The position numbers and the translations under genes are program-made. The notes under the pieces were generated by a model. It made no database searches, was not told the DNA's origin, and worked only from the letters and a program-made list of their open reading frames with translations. This document shows positions 1 through 7,378 of a DNA stretch of 14,162 nucleotides, piece by piece. This stretch comes from JASFYU01 sp045046905 (lineage in GTDB: Bacteria > Bacteroidota > Bacteroidia > Flavobacteriales > Flavobacteriaceae): assembly GCA_045046905.1 (NCBI GenBank), contig JASFYU010000045.1, positions 1 through 14,162 on the forward strand, in the 5' to 3' direction. Position 1 is the first letter of the stretch. The number at the start of each line of letters is the position of its first letter.

Positions 1-70
1 TAGGCTTGCCTCGAAATGAAAAATGTTTTTTCGGAAGCATAGCTCGTACCCTTGGTCGAGCTTGTTGATT
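1..70 (+). repeat. Intergenic repeat family, copy 1 (left end cut by window)
   Basis: First of five related copies in this window, all in the same orientation; the others are near 619, 2243, 3981 and 13907. The core runs CTTGCCTCGAAAT, then GAAAAATGTTTTTTC (a 6-bp A/T hairpin), then GGAAGCATAGCTCGTACCC, and ends TCGAGCTTGTTGATT. GCTT before and AAGC after the A/T hairpin could extend the stem. It encodes nothing convincing. The 5' part of the element lies outside the window. Bases 71-184, between this copy and the next gene, show nothing I recognise. Confidence 0.85.
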
Positions 71-184
71 CATACATTTGGGTGTAATCTTCGATTAAAA
101 AAATTCATGTTCGTTTCATATATCCAAAATTAAGAGATTGTAGGGAAACAAAGTAAGGTAATCTTGATTTGAATTCTTAGTGTC

Positions 185-535
185 CTAATTAAACCATACC
201 GCATAGCGTTGTCTTCGTAGTTCTAGTGCCAGTATTTTTTCCATTTTTAGGGCTTCTGTCCTTGTGGCCATGGGGGCTATATGATTGTAAAGGCTAGCGC
301 GGAGGTACATGCCATATTTTTCCACAATATTAGATGATAATTTATGACCTTTTTTGTTGATATACCCTGTCTTATGTTGCTCAAAACGTTCTTTGGGCGT
401 CTTGCTGGTCATACCTACATACAGGCACTGTAATACCCCGTTAAACTGTGGGTTGGCTTCACGAAACCGTCTATTTTCAGTAAATACCCGTTTTGATAAT
501 TCGATGACATAGACATGGTATTGTGTTTTGGCCAT
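185..535 (-). CDS. Small GIY-YIG nuclease-like protein
   Basis: A 116-residue protein that is essentially one GIY-YIG-type domain. What is visible: VYVIEL (residues 8-13) in the GIY position; LYVGMT (38-43) in the YIG position; the Arg-containing helix ERFEQH (49-54) that follows it in this superfamily; and Glu94/Glu99 in the later helix as candidates for the metal-binding Glu. About 25 residues between the two motifs make the insertion longer than in minimal YhbQ-type proteins. The family cuts or nicks DNA in repair, homing or mobile-element contexts, but stand-alone bacterial versions are poorly characterised, so the substrate is unknown. It starts with ATG at 535 and has no operon partner. 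It is bracketed by two direct copies of the intergenic repeat (1-70 and 619-712), which may mean it travels with them. Confidence 0.75.
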   Translation of the reverse strand: MAKTQYHVYVIELSKRVFTENRRFREANPQFNGVLQCLYVGMTSKTPKERFEQHKTGYINKKGHKLSSNIVEKYGMYLRASLYNHIAPMATRTEALKMEKILALELRRQRYAVWFN

Positions 536-618
536 TTTTGTTTTTCTGTAACTTTTCTATGTATACTGGTAATGGTCAGAGACCTGAGCAAGGTTTATAA
601 ATATAATCTCTCATTGAG

Positions 619-712
619 TGTTTAACCTACCTGCGGTAGGCAGGCTTGCCTCGAAATGAAAAATGTTTTTTCCGCAAGCATAGCTCGTACCCTTGGGTCG
701 AGCTTGTTGATT
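619..712 (+). repeat. Intergenic repeat family, copy 2
   Basis: Full-length copy: TGTTTAA, then the palindrome CCTACCTGCGGTAGGCAGG, then the CTTGCCTCGAAAT core with the A/T hairpin, ending GTTGATT at 712. The gnd stop codon (complement of 713-715) follows directly. Here the bases flanking the A/T hairpin are GCTTGC and GCAAGC, a perfect 6-bp outer stem. Copies 1 and 5 have GCTTgCC and GGAAGC instead. This covariation hints at selection for a folded form. The spacer 536-618 upstream of the nuclease gene shows no clear promoter. Confidence 0.88.
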
Positions 713-2122
713 TCAGTCTTCCCACTCCGTATGAAATATGCCTTCTCGATCCAGGCGTTCATAGGTATGTGATCCAAAATAGTCACGTTGTGCCTGTATC
801 AGATTTAGGGGCAGGCGGGCTGAGGTATAGGCATCAAAATAGGTCAGGGAGTTAGAGAGACTCGGTAGGGGAATACCATTCTTGGCGCCGTATGCCACCA
901 AGGTTCGAGCAGCGCCTACTGTACCTTGTATTTTTTCAACAAAAGTAGGTGAGAGTAATAGATTAGCAAGGGTACTATCAGTCTCGAAGGCTTTGGTAAT
1001 ATCGGCCAAGAGTCTCGCACGAATAATGCAGCCTGCTCGCCATATTTTGGCGATGACAGTGATATCTAATTCATAACCGTATTCTTTTGAGGCATCGGCC
1101 AATTGGTGTAAGCCCTGGGCATAGGTAATGATAAAGGAAAAATAAAGAGCTTCTTCGGCCATTTTTTCCAAGGCCGTCTTATCTAGCAGCTCAACTTTGG
1201 GGCGATCATATAATATGTCTGCCTGTATACGTTCTTCCTTTAGGGCTGAGATTTCACGCATGCTTACGGCAATATCGATTGAGGGTATCGGAATACCGAG
1301 ATCCATGGCATTCTGAGACGTCCATTTTCCGGTGCCTTTTTGCTTGGCCTTGTCCAATATCTGATCAATTAAATGGCCATCGCCCAAATCGTCTTTTTGA
1401 TCAAGAATTTCGGAGGTGATTTCAACTAAAAAAGATTGTAATCTACCTTTATTCCATTTCGCAAAGCTCTTATGTAACTCGTTATTGGTATAACCGCCTC
1501 CCTTTTTAAGTAGGTCATAGATTTCGGAGGTCAATTGCATCAGTCCGTATTCGATACCATTATGAACCATTTTGACATAGTTGCCGGCCGATTTTGGACC
1601 TAGATAAGCCACACAGGGTTCTCCCTCGTATTTAGCGGCTACGGCCTCAAAAACAGCTTTTACATGGGCGTAGGCTTCTCTGTTTCCGCCGGGCATGATA
1701 CTCGGCCCTAGGCGTGCGCCCTTGGCACCACCGGAAACCCCAGCGCCAAAAAAATGGATTCCTTTTTTCTGTAAATAAGCTTCGCGATGGTCGGTATCTG
1801 TAAAAAAAGAATTTCCACCGTCAATAATAATATCTCCGGGTTCAATATGGGGCAATACGCTTTCTATTACGGTATCTACAATTTTTCCGGCAGGAACCAG
1901 CATCATTATTTTTCTTGGTCGATCTAATGATTGTATAAAAATGCCAATATCGGTGGTAGCATTTACTTTTGCCAAATCGCTTCCTTCTTCTTTTAAGGCA
2001 TCAACTTTTTCTGCATCCAAATCATATCCAAAGGCAGAAAAACCATTATCCGCAACATTGAGAATAAAATTACGTCCCATGACGCCTAGGCCTATAAGTC
2101 CAAAATCATATTTCTGTTCCAT
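713..2122 (-). CDS. gnd: 6-phosphogluconate dehydrogenase, decarboxylating
   Basis: Oxidatively decarboxylates 6-phosphogluconate to ribulose-5-phosphate, normally making NADPH; the last step of the oxidative pentose-phosphate branch, in the cytoplasm. At 469 residues it has the standard bacterial length. The Rossmann motif GLGVMG is at 11-16. The substrate loop VSGGAKGARLGPSIMPGG starts at 129. The catalytic segment KMVHNGIEYG starts at Lys184, with His187, Asn188 and Glu191. The C-terminal tail has RDYFGSHTYER, which supplies substrate contacts across the dimer. The loop reads SGGAKGA where many homologues have SGGEEGA; Ser, both Gly and the later motif are intact, so I expect an active enzyme. 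It starts with ATG at 2122 and diverges from zwf. The stop codon abuts repeat copy 2. Confidence 0.97.
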   Translation of the reverse strand: MEQKYDFGLIGLGVMGRNFILNVADNGFSAFGYDLDAEKVDALKEEGSDLAKVNATTDIGIFIQSLDRPRKIMMLVPAGKIVDTVIESVLPHIEPGDIIIDGGNSFFTDTDHREAYLQKKGIHFFGAGVSGGAKGARLGPSIMPGGNREAYAHVKAVFEAVAAKYEGEPCVAYLGPKSAGNYVKMVHNGIEYGLMQLTSEIYDLLKKGGGYTNNELHKSFAKWNKGRLQSFLVEITSEILDQKDDLGDGHLIDQILDKAKQKGTGKWTSQNAMDLGIPIPSIDIAVSMREISALKEERIQADILYDRPKVELLDKTALEKMAEEALYFSFIITYAQGLHQLADASKEYGYELDITVIAKIWRAGCIIRARLLADITKAFETDSTLANLLLSPTFVEKIQGTVGAARTLVAYGAKNGIPLPSLSNSLTYFDAYTSARLPLNLIQAQRDYFGSHTYERLDREGIFHTEWED

Positions 2123-2159
2123 GTTTTTTGAGATATCTAGGTGATTTTATGAAAGGAAT

Positions 2160-2167
2160 CAAAAATA
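2160..2167 (-). promoter_or_regulatory. Possible -7 box of the gnd promoter
   Basis: On the minus strand this reads TATTTTTG, matching the Bacteroidetes -7 consensus TAnnTTTG. It lies 38 bp upstream of the gnd ATG. I see no good TTTG at the expected -33 distance, so the call rests on one box in A/T-rich DNA. Confidence 0.3.
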
Positions 2168-2242
2168 ATTGAAATTATTCAGTTTTAATCAGATTACACT
2201 TGGAAACTCGGATAGGTTGGCTATATTTAAATGCCTTATTGA

Positions 2243-2352
2243 GGGTTTAATCATAAAGAATTCCCCTAGGCCTGCCTCATTCTGATGGCTATCGGAATAA
2301 AAAATGTTTTTTCGAAAGCATAGCTCGTGCCCTTTGGTCGAGGATGTTGATT
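2243..2352 (+). repeat. Intergenic repeat family, copy 3, with a different hairpin module
   Basis: Starts GGGTTTAATCATAAAG, then TTCCCC and GGCCTGCCTC. Here the usual GAAAT is replaced by ATTCTGATGGCTATCGGAAT, an 8-bp stem with one G-T pair and a GGCT loop. The common core AAAAAATGTTTTTTCG, AGCATAGCTCG and TCGAGGATGTTGATT follow. It occupies the zwf side of the gnd-zwf divergent spacer (2123-2373), ending 21 bp before the zwf ATG, so the zwf transcript may carry part or all of it. A weak promoter-like TATATTTA lies just upstream near 2222, with no convincing partner. Confidence 0.88.
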
Positions 2353-2373
2353 CAAAGTAATTACTAAAAGTAG

Positions 2374-3903
2374 ATGAATAAAACAGAAAATCAAATGCTG
2401 GTTATTTTTGGTGCCTCGGGCGATTTGACGGCGCGAAAATTAGTTCCTGCACTATACAATTTATATAAAACCGGCCATTTACCTGATAACTTTGTTGTAT
2501 TAGGAGTAAGCAGAAGTAATCTGACCGATACTGAGTTTCGAAAAAAAGTAGTGGACGAAAGCAAGTATTTGAAAGAAAAATTAAAGGGTGAGGACCATGA
2601 TTTTGTACAGAAGTTTTCTGACAAACTTTTTTATCAGGATCTGGGAGAAAAATACGATATCGATTATACGCATCTAGAAAAGCGAATTTCTGACCTTAAT
2701 TCGAAATACAAGACTGATAATAATTGTATTTTTTATCTTTCTACACCTCCAAACTTATACGAGATTATTGCCAGAAACCTTTCTGAGAAGTCTCTTAATG
2801 ACGAGCGTAAGGGATGGAAACGTTTGATTGTAGAAAAACCCTTCGGTTATGATTTGGAAAGTGCTAAAAAATTAAATAGGGGCTTGCAACAGTATTTTAA
2901 AGAATCTCAAATCTATAGAATAGACCATTATTTGGGTAAGGAGACGGTACAAAATTTATTGGTGACTCGTTTTGCCAATAGTATTTTCGAACCCCTTTGG
3001 AACCGCAACTATATTCATCATGTTGAGATTACCAATGCCGAAAGTGTGGGTGTCGAAAAGCGGGGTGGGTATTATGACAAGTCGGGTGCGCTACGTGATA
3101 TGTTTCAAAACCATCTGTTACAAATAGTTTCATTGATAGTCATGGAACCTCCTATTGGTTCAAAAGCAGATGAAATTAGAGATGAAAAGGTAAAGGCCTT
3201 AAAATCACTGCGTATTATGAGAGAAGCGAAAACCCTTTATGAAAATACTATTCGGGCGCAGTATGTAGGTTCAGTTATTAATAATGAAAAAATAAAAGGG
3301 TATCGTGAAGAGGAGGGTGTTGATCCTGAGTCAACCACAGAGACCTATGCTGCGATTAAATTTTATGTCGATAATTGGCGCTGGTCGGGTGTTCCTTTTT
3401 ATGTGCGTACGGCAAAGCGTATGCCCACTAAGGTTACTGAGGTGGTCATTCATTTTAAAGCACCACATCATCATATTTTTGATAATAAAGATATTAGTAA
3501 TAAGGAGAATAAGTTGATTATACGTATTCAGCCTGATGAGGGTATTCTTATAAAATTCGGGGTAAAAGTACCCGGACAAGGTTTTAAAGTAGAGCGTGCC
3601 AATATGGATTTCTATTATTCGAGTCTGATTGAAAAGAGGGTTATGGATGCGTATGAAAGATTATTGCTAGATGCCATGCAGGGTGATGCTACCTTATATG
3701 CCAGAGCTGATGAGGTAGAGGCCGCTTGGGAATTTGTAGATCCCATTTTGGACTATTGGAAAAATGGTAAAGATGTTATGTACGGGTATTCTGCAGGAGT
3801 ATGGGGCCCCGAGAATGCCGATAATTTGATTGATGGTATTGGTATGTGGCGAAACCCTAGTGAGAGTTTGGCCGAAGATCCCGGATACTGCGTTATTTGT
3901 TGA
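2374..3903 (+). CDS. zwf: Glucose-6-phosphate 1-dehydrogenase
   Basis: Oxidises glucose-6-phosphate to 6-phosphogluconolactone with NAD(P)+, the entry step of the oxidative pentose-phosphate branch; cytoplasmic. At 509 residues it is close to the usual bacterial length. The nucleotide-binding motif GASGDLT is at 13-19, followed by ARKLVPALYNLY. VEKPFG precedes the active-site signature RIDHYLGKE at 182-190, which holds the conserved His and Lys of the family. The C-terminal beta+alpha domain is complete and ends GYCVIC. ATG at 2374 gives a normal N-terminus. It is followed by pgl 209 bp downstream on the same strand, and gnd diverges upstream, so all three pathway enzymes are together. The spacer to pgl is long for an operon and contains repeats. 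Confidence 0.97.
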   Translation: MNKTENQMLVIFGASGDLTARKLVPALYNLYKTGHLPDNFVVLGVSRSNLTDTEFRKKVVDESKYLKEKLKGEDHDFVQKFSDKLFYQDLGEKYDIDYTHLEKRISDLNSKYKTDNNCIFYLSTPPNLYEIIARNLSEKSLNDERKGWKRLIVEKPFGYDLESAKKLNRGLQQYFKESQIYRIDHYLGKETVQNLLVTRFANSIFEPLWNRNYIHHVEITNAESVGVEKRGGYYDKSGALRDMFQNHLLQIVSLIVMEPPIGSKADEIRDEKVKALKSLRIMREAKTLYENTIRAQYVGSVINNEKIKGYREEEGVDPESTTETYAAIKFYVDNWRWSGVPFYVRTAKRMPTKVTEVVIHFKAPHHHIFDNKDISNKENKLIIRIQPDEGILIKFGVKVPGQGFKVERANMDFYYSSLIEKRVMDAYERLLLDAMQGDATLYARADEVEAAWEFVDPILDYWKNGKDVMYGYSAGVWGPENADNLIDGIGMWRNPSESLAEDPGYCVIC

Positions 3904-3933
3904 CCCACCAGTGGGTTAATCTCACCAGTGGGT
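3903..3933 (+). repeat. Short direct repeat and hairpin after zwf
   Basis: CACCAGTGGGT occurs twice (3906-3916 and 3923-3933). The first copy sits in ACCCACCAGTGGGT, which folds into a 5-bp stem starting at the last base of the zwf stop codon. There is no run of T after it, so it is not a standard intrinsic terminator. Further along the same spacer, GGGCGA (4037-4042) and TCGCCC (4068-4073) could form another stem with a 25-nt loop. Confidence 0.45.
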
Positions 3934-3980
3934 ATAGTACCCTAGCTTTCATCGAATTAATATGTTCTGTCCTCATTCAT

Positions 3981-4032
3981 ACCCCGTATGCCTGCCTCGC
4001 CGTCAGGCAGGCTTGTATCGAGGTAGTTGATT
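3981..4032 (+). repeat. Intergenic repeat family, copy 4 (internally deleted)
   Basis: A short relative of the family. It has the palindrome GCCTGCCT / AGGCAGGC around a CGCCGTC loop, then CTTGTATCGAGGTAGTTGATT. The A/T hairpin and the AGCATAGCTCG segment of the full copies are missing, so the outer ends (palindrome and TCGAGG..GTTGATT) are joined directly. It lies between zwf and pgl. The rest of that spacer shows only the weak stems noted after zwf and no clear promoter. Confidence 0.7.
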
Positions 4033-4112
4033 AGCGGGGCGATGGCCATAAACTCAGATAGTCCTCGTCGCCCTCAGCCAAGTAAAACAATTTCTAGATT
4101 TATATATATTAG

Positions 4113-4838
4113 ATGCAATTAAAAATTTACGATACAAAACAAGAAGTCGCCGAAGCTTTCGCAATCTATTTGGCAGGTTTTATAGCATCGCGGAAAAAAG
4201 TACATATCGCCCTGTCGGGTGGTAGCACCCCAAAAATTGTTTTTGACGAATTGGCGGCATTTTATACCGATAAAATCGATTGGCGCAAGGTACATTTTTA
4301 TTGGGGCGATGAACGCTGTGTGTCACCCGATGATGTTGATAGCAATTACAAGATGACCCTAGAACACCTATTGTCAAAAATTAATGTTCTTGAAGCTAAT
4401 ATTCATAGAATAATAGGGGAGAACCCTCCTCAATATGAGGCGGAGCGGTATTCGGATCTGTTAGATAAAGAATTGCCCCGCTCGAATAAGATCCCGCGTT
4501 TTGACCTTGTGATTTTAGGAATGGGCGATGACGGGCATACCGCATCTATTTTTCCGAATGAGATTAAACTGTGGTATTCGGAGAATAATTGTGAGGTGGC
4601 CACCCACCCAGATTCTGGTCAAAAACGGGTGAGTCTTAGCGGTGGTGTAATCAACAATGCAGAGGCCGTGGTGTTTTTGGTAACGGGTGAAAGCAAGGCC
4701 GAAAAGGTAAAAGAAATCATTGATAAAGAAGGTGATTATAAGAACTATCCTGCCGCATTGGTAGCAGCTGATTCAGGAAATTTGTTTTGGTTTCTTGATA
4801 ATGCTGCGGCCACAAGAATTATTTCAAAGCGATCTTAA
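4113..4838 (+). CDS. pgl: 6-phosphogluconolactonase (DevB/SugarP isomerase-like type)
   Basis: Hydrolyses 6-phosphogluconolactone to 6-phosphogluconate, linking zwf and gnd; cytoplasmic. At 241 residues it matches the DevB-type family rather than the beta-propeller YbhE type. Motifs: ALSGGSTP (33-40) for phosphate binding; HFYWGDER (61-68) followed by the conserved SNYKM; and LGMGDDGHTASIFP, with GMGDDGHTA at 136-144, whose His is the expected catalytic residue. ATG at 4113 starts the protein directly at the domain. It probably shares regulation with zwf but could have its own promoter; TAGATTTA just upstream only partly matches the Bacteroidetes -7 box. Its last 20 bp overlap the convergent thioesterase gene. 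Confidence 0.96.
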   Translation: MQLKIYDTKQEVAEAFAIYLAGFIASRKKVHIALSGGSTPKIVFDELAAFYTDKIDWRKVHFYWGDERCVSPDDVDSNYKMTLEHLLSKINVLEANIHRIIGENPPQYEAERYSDLLDKELPRSNKIPRFDLVILGMGDDGHTASIFPNEIKLWYSENNCEVATHPDSGQKRVSLSGGVINNAEAVVFLVTGESKAEKVKEIIDKEGDYKNYPAALVAADSGNLFWFLDNAAATRIISKRS

Positions 4839-5364
4839 CATTTTCTTTCTTTAAAAGTTCTACATGCGCTTTGGGCTTAAAGTTAGCCTCGTCAAATTTG
4901 GTATCGCGGCGAAGGGCGGCTTCCTTTCTGAATTTGCTGCGGGTAAATCTACGAATGCCATGTTCATCTTGTATTAACAGCCCCGGTACAGCTACGCTTT
5001 TTCCGTGTTCATCTTTGGCTACCATGGTGAAATAAGAGGAATTGCAATGTCGGTTTTTGCCGGTGATTATGTTTTCGGCTTCAACGCGAACACCAACAAC
5101 CATTGATGTACACCCGGTATAATTGATTGAAGCTTTTAAAGTGACGAGTTCACCTACTTCAATAGAGTTGAGAAAGTCTACACGGTTTACTGATGCCGTC
5201 ACACAATACTGCCGCGAGTGTTTTGAAGCACAGGCAAATGCAATTTGATCCATAAGATTTAGAATATGGCCACCATGAATTTTACCCCCAAAATTGGAAT
5301 GGGAGGGGAGCATTAATTCTGTAATCGAAATCTGTGATTCTGCTGCTGTTTTATATGTTCTCAT
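4819..5364 (-). CDS. Acyl-CoA thioesterase, hotdog fold (YciA/BFIT-like)
   Basis: Predicted to hydrolyse acyl-CoA to free fatty acid and CoA in the cytoplasm. One hotdog domain spans about residues 8-130. The active-site helix region reads LPSHSNFGGKIHGGHILNLMDQ (in two parts: LPSHSNFGG from 19, KIHGGHILNLMDQ from 28), with Asn24 and Asp39 in the positions conserved in YciA/BFIT thioesterases. A basic tail of about 50 residues follows (RRFTRSKFRKEAALRR region). Substrate chain length cannot be read from the sequence. Its ATG overlaps the stop of the upstream small gene (TAATG), implying translational coupling. Its end overlaps pgl by 20 bp in convergent orientation. Confidence 0.88.
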   Translation of the reverse strand: MRTYKTAAESQISITELMLPSHSNFGGKIHGGHILNLMDQIAFACASKHSRQYCVTASVNRVDFLNSIEVGELVTLKASINYTGCTSMVVGVRVEAENIITGKNRHCNSSYFTMVAKDEHGKSVAVPGLLIQDEHGIRRFTRSKFRKEAALRRDTKFDEANFKPKAHVELLKKENVKIALK

Positions 5365-5729
5365 TATTTTCTTAAATGTGGTGACCGCTCTTTTGTTACA
5401 TCAGTGATAAAGTATTGTGTGTCGCCCAACCAGAAAAACGTAGCATAACGTTCAGTATAGCTGACTTTGATATATTTCCCTTGATATTCCTTTAGCTTAT
5501 CGATAATAGCTTTGTCTTTGTCAAGTACAGAAAAGGTGAAAATCTGCGCCCCTGAAATGCCCTGGCTTATTTCACCCTCCCATGTTTTTGCGATGACGCC
5601 CTTATGACTAATCTTGATTAATTCACCTGATCGTACTCCTTCGCTATAAGGTATATAATAAATAAAGGCATAATATGCCGCAAGGCCAACGACCAAAACT
5701 AATACGGCAATTAACAATATTTTTTTCAT
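5364..5729 (-). CDS. Small membrane-anchored protein of unknown function
   Basis: A 121-residue protein I cannot assign to a function. Residues 1-27 are MKK followed by one hydrophobic segment, best read as an uncleaved membrane anchor because no lipobox Cys or clear cleavage site is present. The remainder is a compact soluble domain with YSEGVRSGELIKISHKG, KTWEGEI, a middle stretch on ions or ligands unknown, and a C-terminal TFFWLGDTQYFITDV. The alternating pattern suggests a small beta-rich domain facing the periplasm. My recollection is that flavobacterial homologues are sometimes labelled 6-phosphogluconate dehydrogenase; nothing in the sequence supports that. It is coupled to the thioesterase gene through TAATG, and the upstream spacer is repetitive. 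Confidence 0.75.
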   Translation of the reverse strand: MKKILLIAVLVLVVGLAAYYAFIYYIPYSEGVRSGELIKISHKGVIAKTWEGEISQGISGAQIFTFSVLDKDKAIIDKLKEYQGKYIKVSYTERYATFFWLGDTQYFITDVTKERSPHLRK

Positions 5730-5771
5730 AGGATATGTTCAAGTTTAGAATGGAAAAGATAAAAGTACAAA

Positions 5772-5985
5772 GGGAAAAGGGAAATAGCGAATAGCGAAAA
5801 GGGGGAAAAGCGAAAAGGGAAAAAGTCAATGTTAATTGCTCATTGCTCACTGCTAATTGTTCATTGTAAATTGTGTACTTTCCTGATTCGTGTTAACCGT
5901 TTTTCGTTTTCTACTAATCACTGTTAATTGCTAATTGCTTACTGTTTATTGTTCACTGCTTACTGTTCACTGCTCATTGTTCACT
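5772..5985. repeat. Degenerate 7-bp tandem arrays between rmuC and the small membrane gene
   Basis: Three blocks share a 7-bp period. 5772-5823 is made of units such as GGGAAAA, GGGAAAT, AGCGAAT. 5831-5879 is seven in-phase units (GTTAATT, GCTCATT, GCTCACT, GCTAATT, GTTCATT, GTAAATT, GTGTACT). 5916-5985 is ten in-phase units of the same GYTNAYT type. 5880-5915 looks non-repetitive. The last unit contains the complement of the rmuC stop codon (5981-5983). Apparent open frames through this stretch are by-products of the repeat. Confidence 0.85.
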
Positions 5986-7312
5986 GTTCCTCCTCCTCTT
6001 CCTCCGCACGTTTCAAGAACGCTTCGGGAATGGACTTCTTAGCCTTTGCGCCCATTTTTTTAAGTTTTTCGATACTGGTGATAATATTTCCACGGCCATC
6101 GACCAATTTGTTCATCGCCCCTTTGTATTCCTCTTTGGCATCATCCATTTTTTTGCCCACCTTGGTGAGGTCTCCCACAAAGCCTTCGAATTTATCATAT
6201 AAGGCACCCGCCTGTCTTGCGATTTCGATAGCGTTGCGCTGTTGTTTTTCATTGTTCCACAGGCTATCAATGGTGCGTAAGGTGGCTAATAAAGTTGAAG
6301 GGGTTACAATAATAATATTCTGTTCAAAGGCCCTGTTATACAAATTGTTATCATTGTTTATGGCAATGGCAAATGCGGGCTCATTGGGTACAAATAGCAA
6401 TACAAAATCGGGACTCTCCATGGCGTATAGATCCTCGTATTTTTTGGCCGAAAGTTGATCTACATGCCTACGTAGCGAATTGATATGGTCTTTTAGGAAC
6501 TTAGCTTTTACTATTTCATCCTCGGCATTTACGTAGCGCTCATAATCGGTCAGGGAGACTTTAGAATCTACTACCATTTTTTTGCCATCAGGTAGGTTGA
6601 TGATGACATCGGGCAGCACACGACTACCATCTTCTAAAGTGAAACTCTGTTGTACGCTATATTCACGGTCTTTCTCTAGTCCAGATTTTTCCAAAACACG
6701 CTCCAAGACCAGTTCGCCCCAATTGCCCTGCATTTTACTATCGCCCTTTAAGGCCTTGGTCAGGTTTTCGGCTTCCTGAGTGATTTTTAGGTTTTGGGTC
6801 TGTAGGTTCAATAATTGCTCTTTAAGCGCTGCGTGAATACTAATATTCTCCTTTTGACTTTCCTCTACCTTTTTTTCAAAGAGCTGAATTTTTTCATTTA
6901 GAGGGGTCAGAATATTCCGGATGTTCTTTTCATTACGCTCGGTAAATTTCAGGCTCTTTTCCTCCAATATTCTATTGGCCAGATTTTCAAATTCTTTGGT
7001 GAATTTTTCCTGTAGCTTTTCTACCTCTGCCTTTTGTTCGCTGTTTTTTAAGTGTAGGTTTTCTAAATCTGCTTCGTAGCGGACAATTTGGTTGCCCAGC
7101 TGTTCTTTTTCACCCTGTAAATGGGTTTTGTGCTCTTCAGCATCCATGAGCTTGTTTTCCAAGGTCGATACACTACTTTTTAGTTGTAGTTCACGTTCCT
7201 CCAAGGCACTTTGACTCGATTTGGTCTTTAGATTTTGAATATAACTACCCAAAAAATAACCTAGGGCCAAACCTATGGCCCCCATCAAAAGATATAGTAA
7301 TAACTCGTTCAT
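5981..7312 (-). CDS. rmuC: RmuC family DNA recombination protein
   Basis: RmuC proteins limit DNA rearrangement, such as inversion at short inverted repeats, and carry a nuclease-like core; the mechanism is not well established. The 443-residue protein has an N-terminal membrane segment (about 3-24), a long Lys/Glu-rich coiled coil (about 30-185), then the RmuC core. Core signatures visible are QGNWGELVLERVLEKSGL around Trp198, LPDVIINLPDGKKMVVDSKVSL, and FVPNEPAFAIA. The tail is very acidic, ending in six Glu and a Gln, and its stop codon falls in the first unit of the adjacent heptamer array, so the last residues may have been shaped by that repeat. Start ATG at 7312. It lies 66 bp downstream of the ABC ATPase gene on the same strand and could be read through from it. 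Confidence 0.94.
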   Translation of the reverse strand: MNELLLYLLMGAIGLALGYFLGSYIQNLKTKSSQSALEERELQLKSSVSTLENKLMDAEEHKTHLQGEKEQLGNQIVRYEADLENLHLKNSEQKAEVEKLQEKFTKEFENLANRILEEKSLKFTERNEKNIRNILTPLNEKIQLFEKKVEESQKENISIHAALKEQLLNLQTQNLKITQEAENLTKALKGDSKMQGNWGELVLERVLEKSGLEKDREYSVQQSFTLEDGSRVLPDVIINLPDGKKMVVDSKVSLTDYERYVNAEDEIVKAKFLKDHINSLRRHVDQLSAKKYEDLYAMESPDFVLLFVPNEPAFAIAINNDNNLYNRAFEQNIIIVTPSTLLATLRTIDSLWNNEKQQRNAIEIARQAGALYDKFEGFVGDLTKVGKKMDDAKEEYKGAMNKLVDGRGNIITSIEKLKKMGAKAKKSIPEAFLKRAEEEEEEQ

Positions 7313-7378
7313 TGCGTTGTAAAATTCTTAAAAGTAAAGATAAGGGTTTGCGGTTAAATTGGATTGTTGTACAATGCC

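Noticed and set aside
646..855. Plus-strand open frame of 69 codons
   Set aside because: It reads through repeat copy 2 and then antisense to gnd. The peptide is a translation of the repeat.
5831..5985. CRISPR array
   Set aside because: The units are 7 bp, contiguous and degenerate, with no spacers and no cas genes nearby.
5928..6458. 176-codon plus-strand frame
   Set aside because: It starts in the heptamer array and is then antisense to rmuC, which has full family support.
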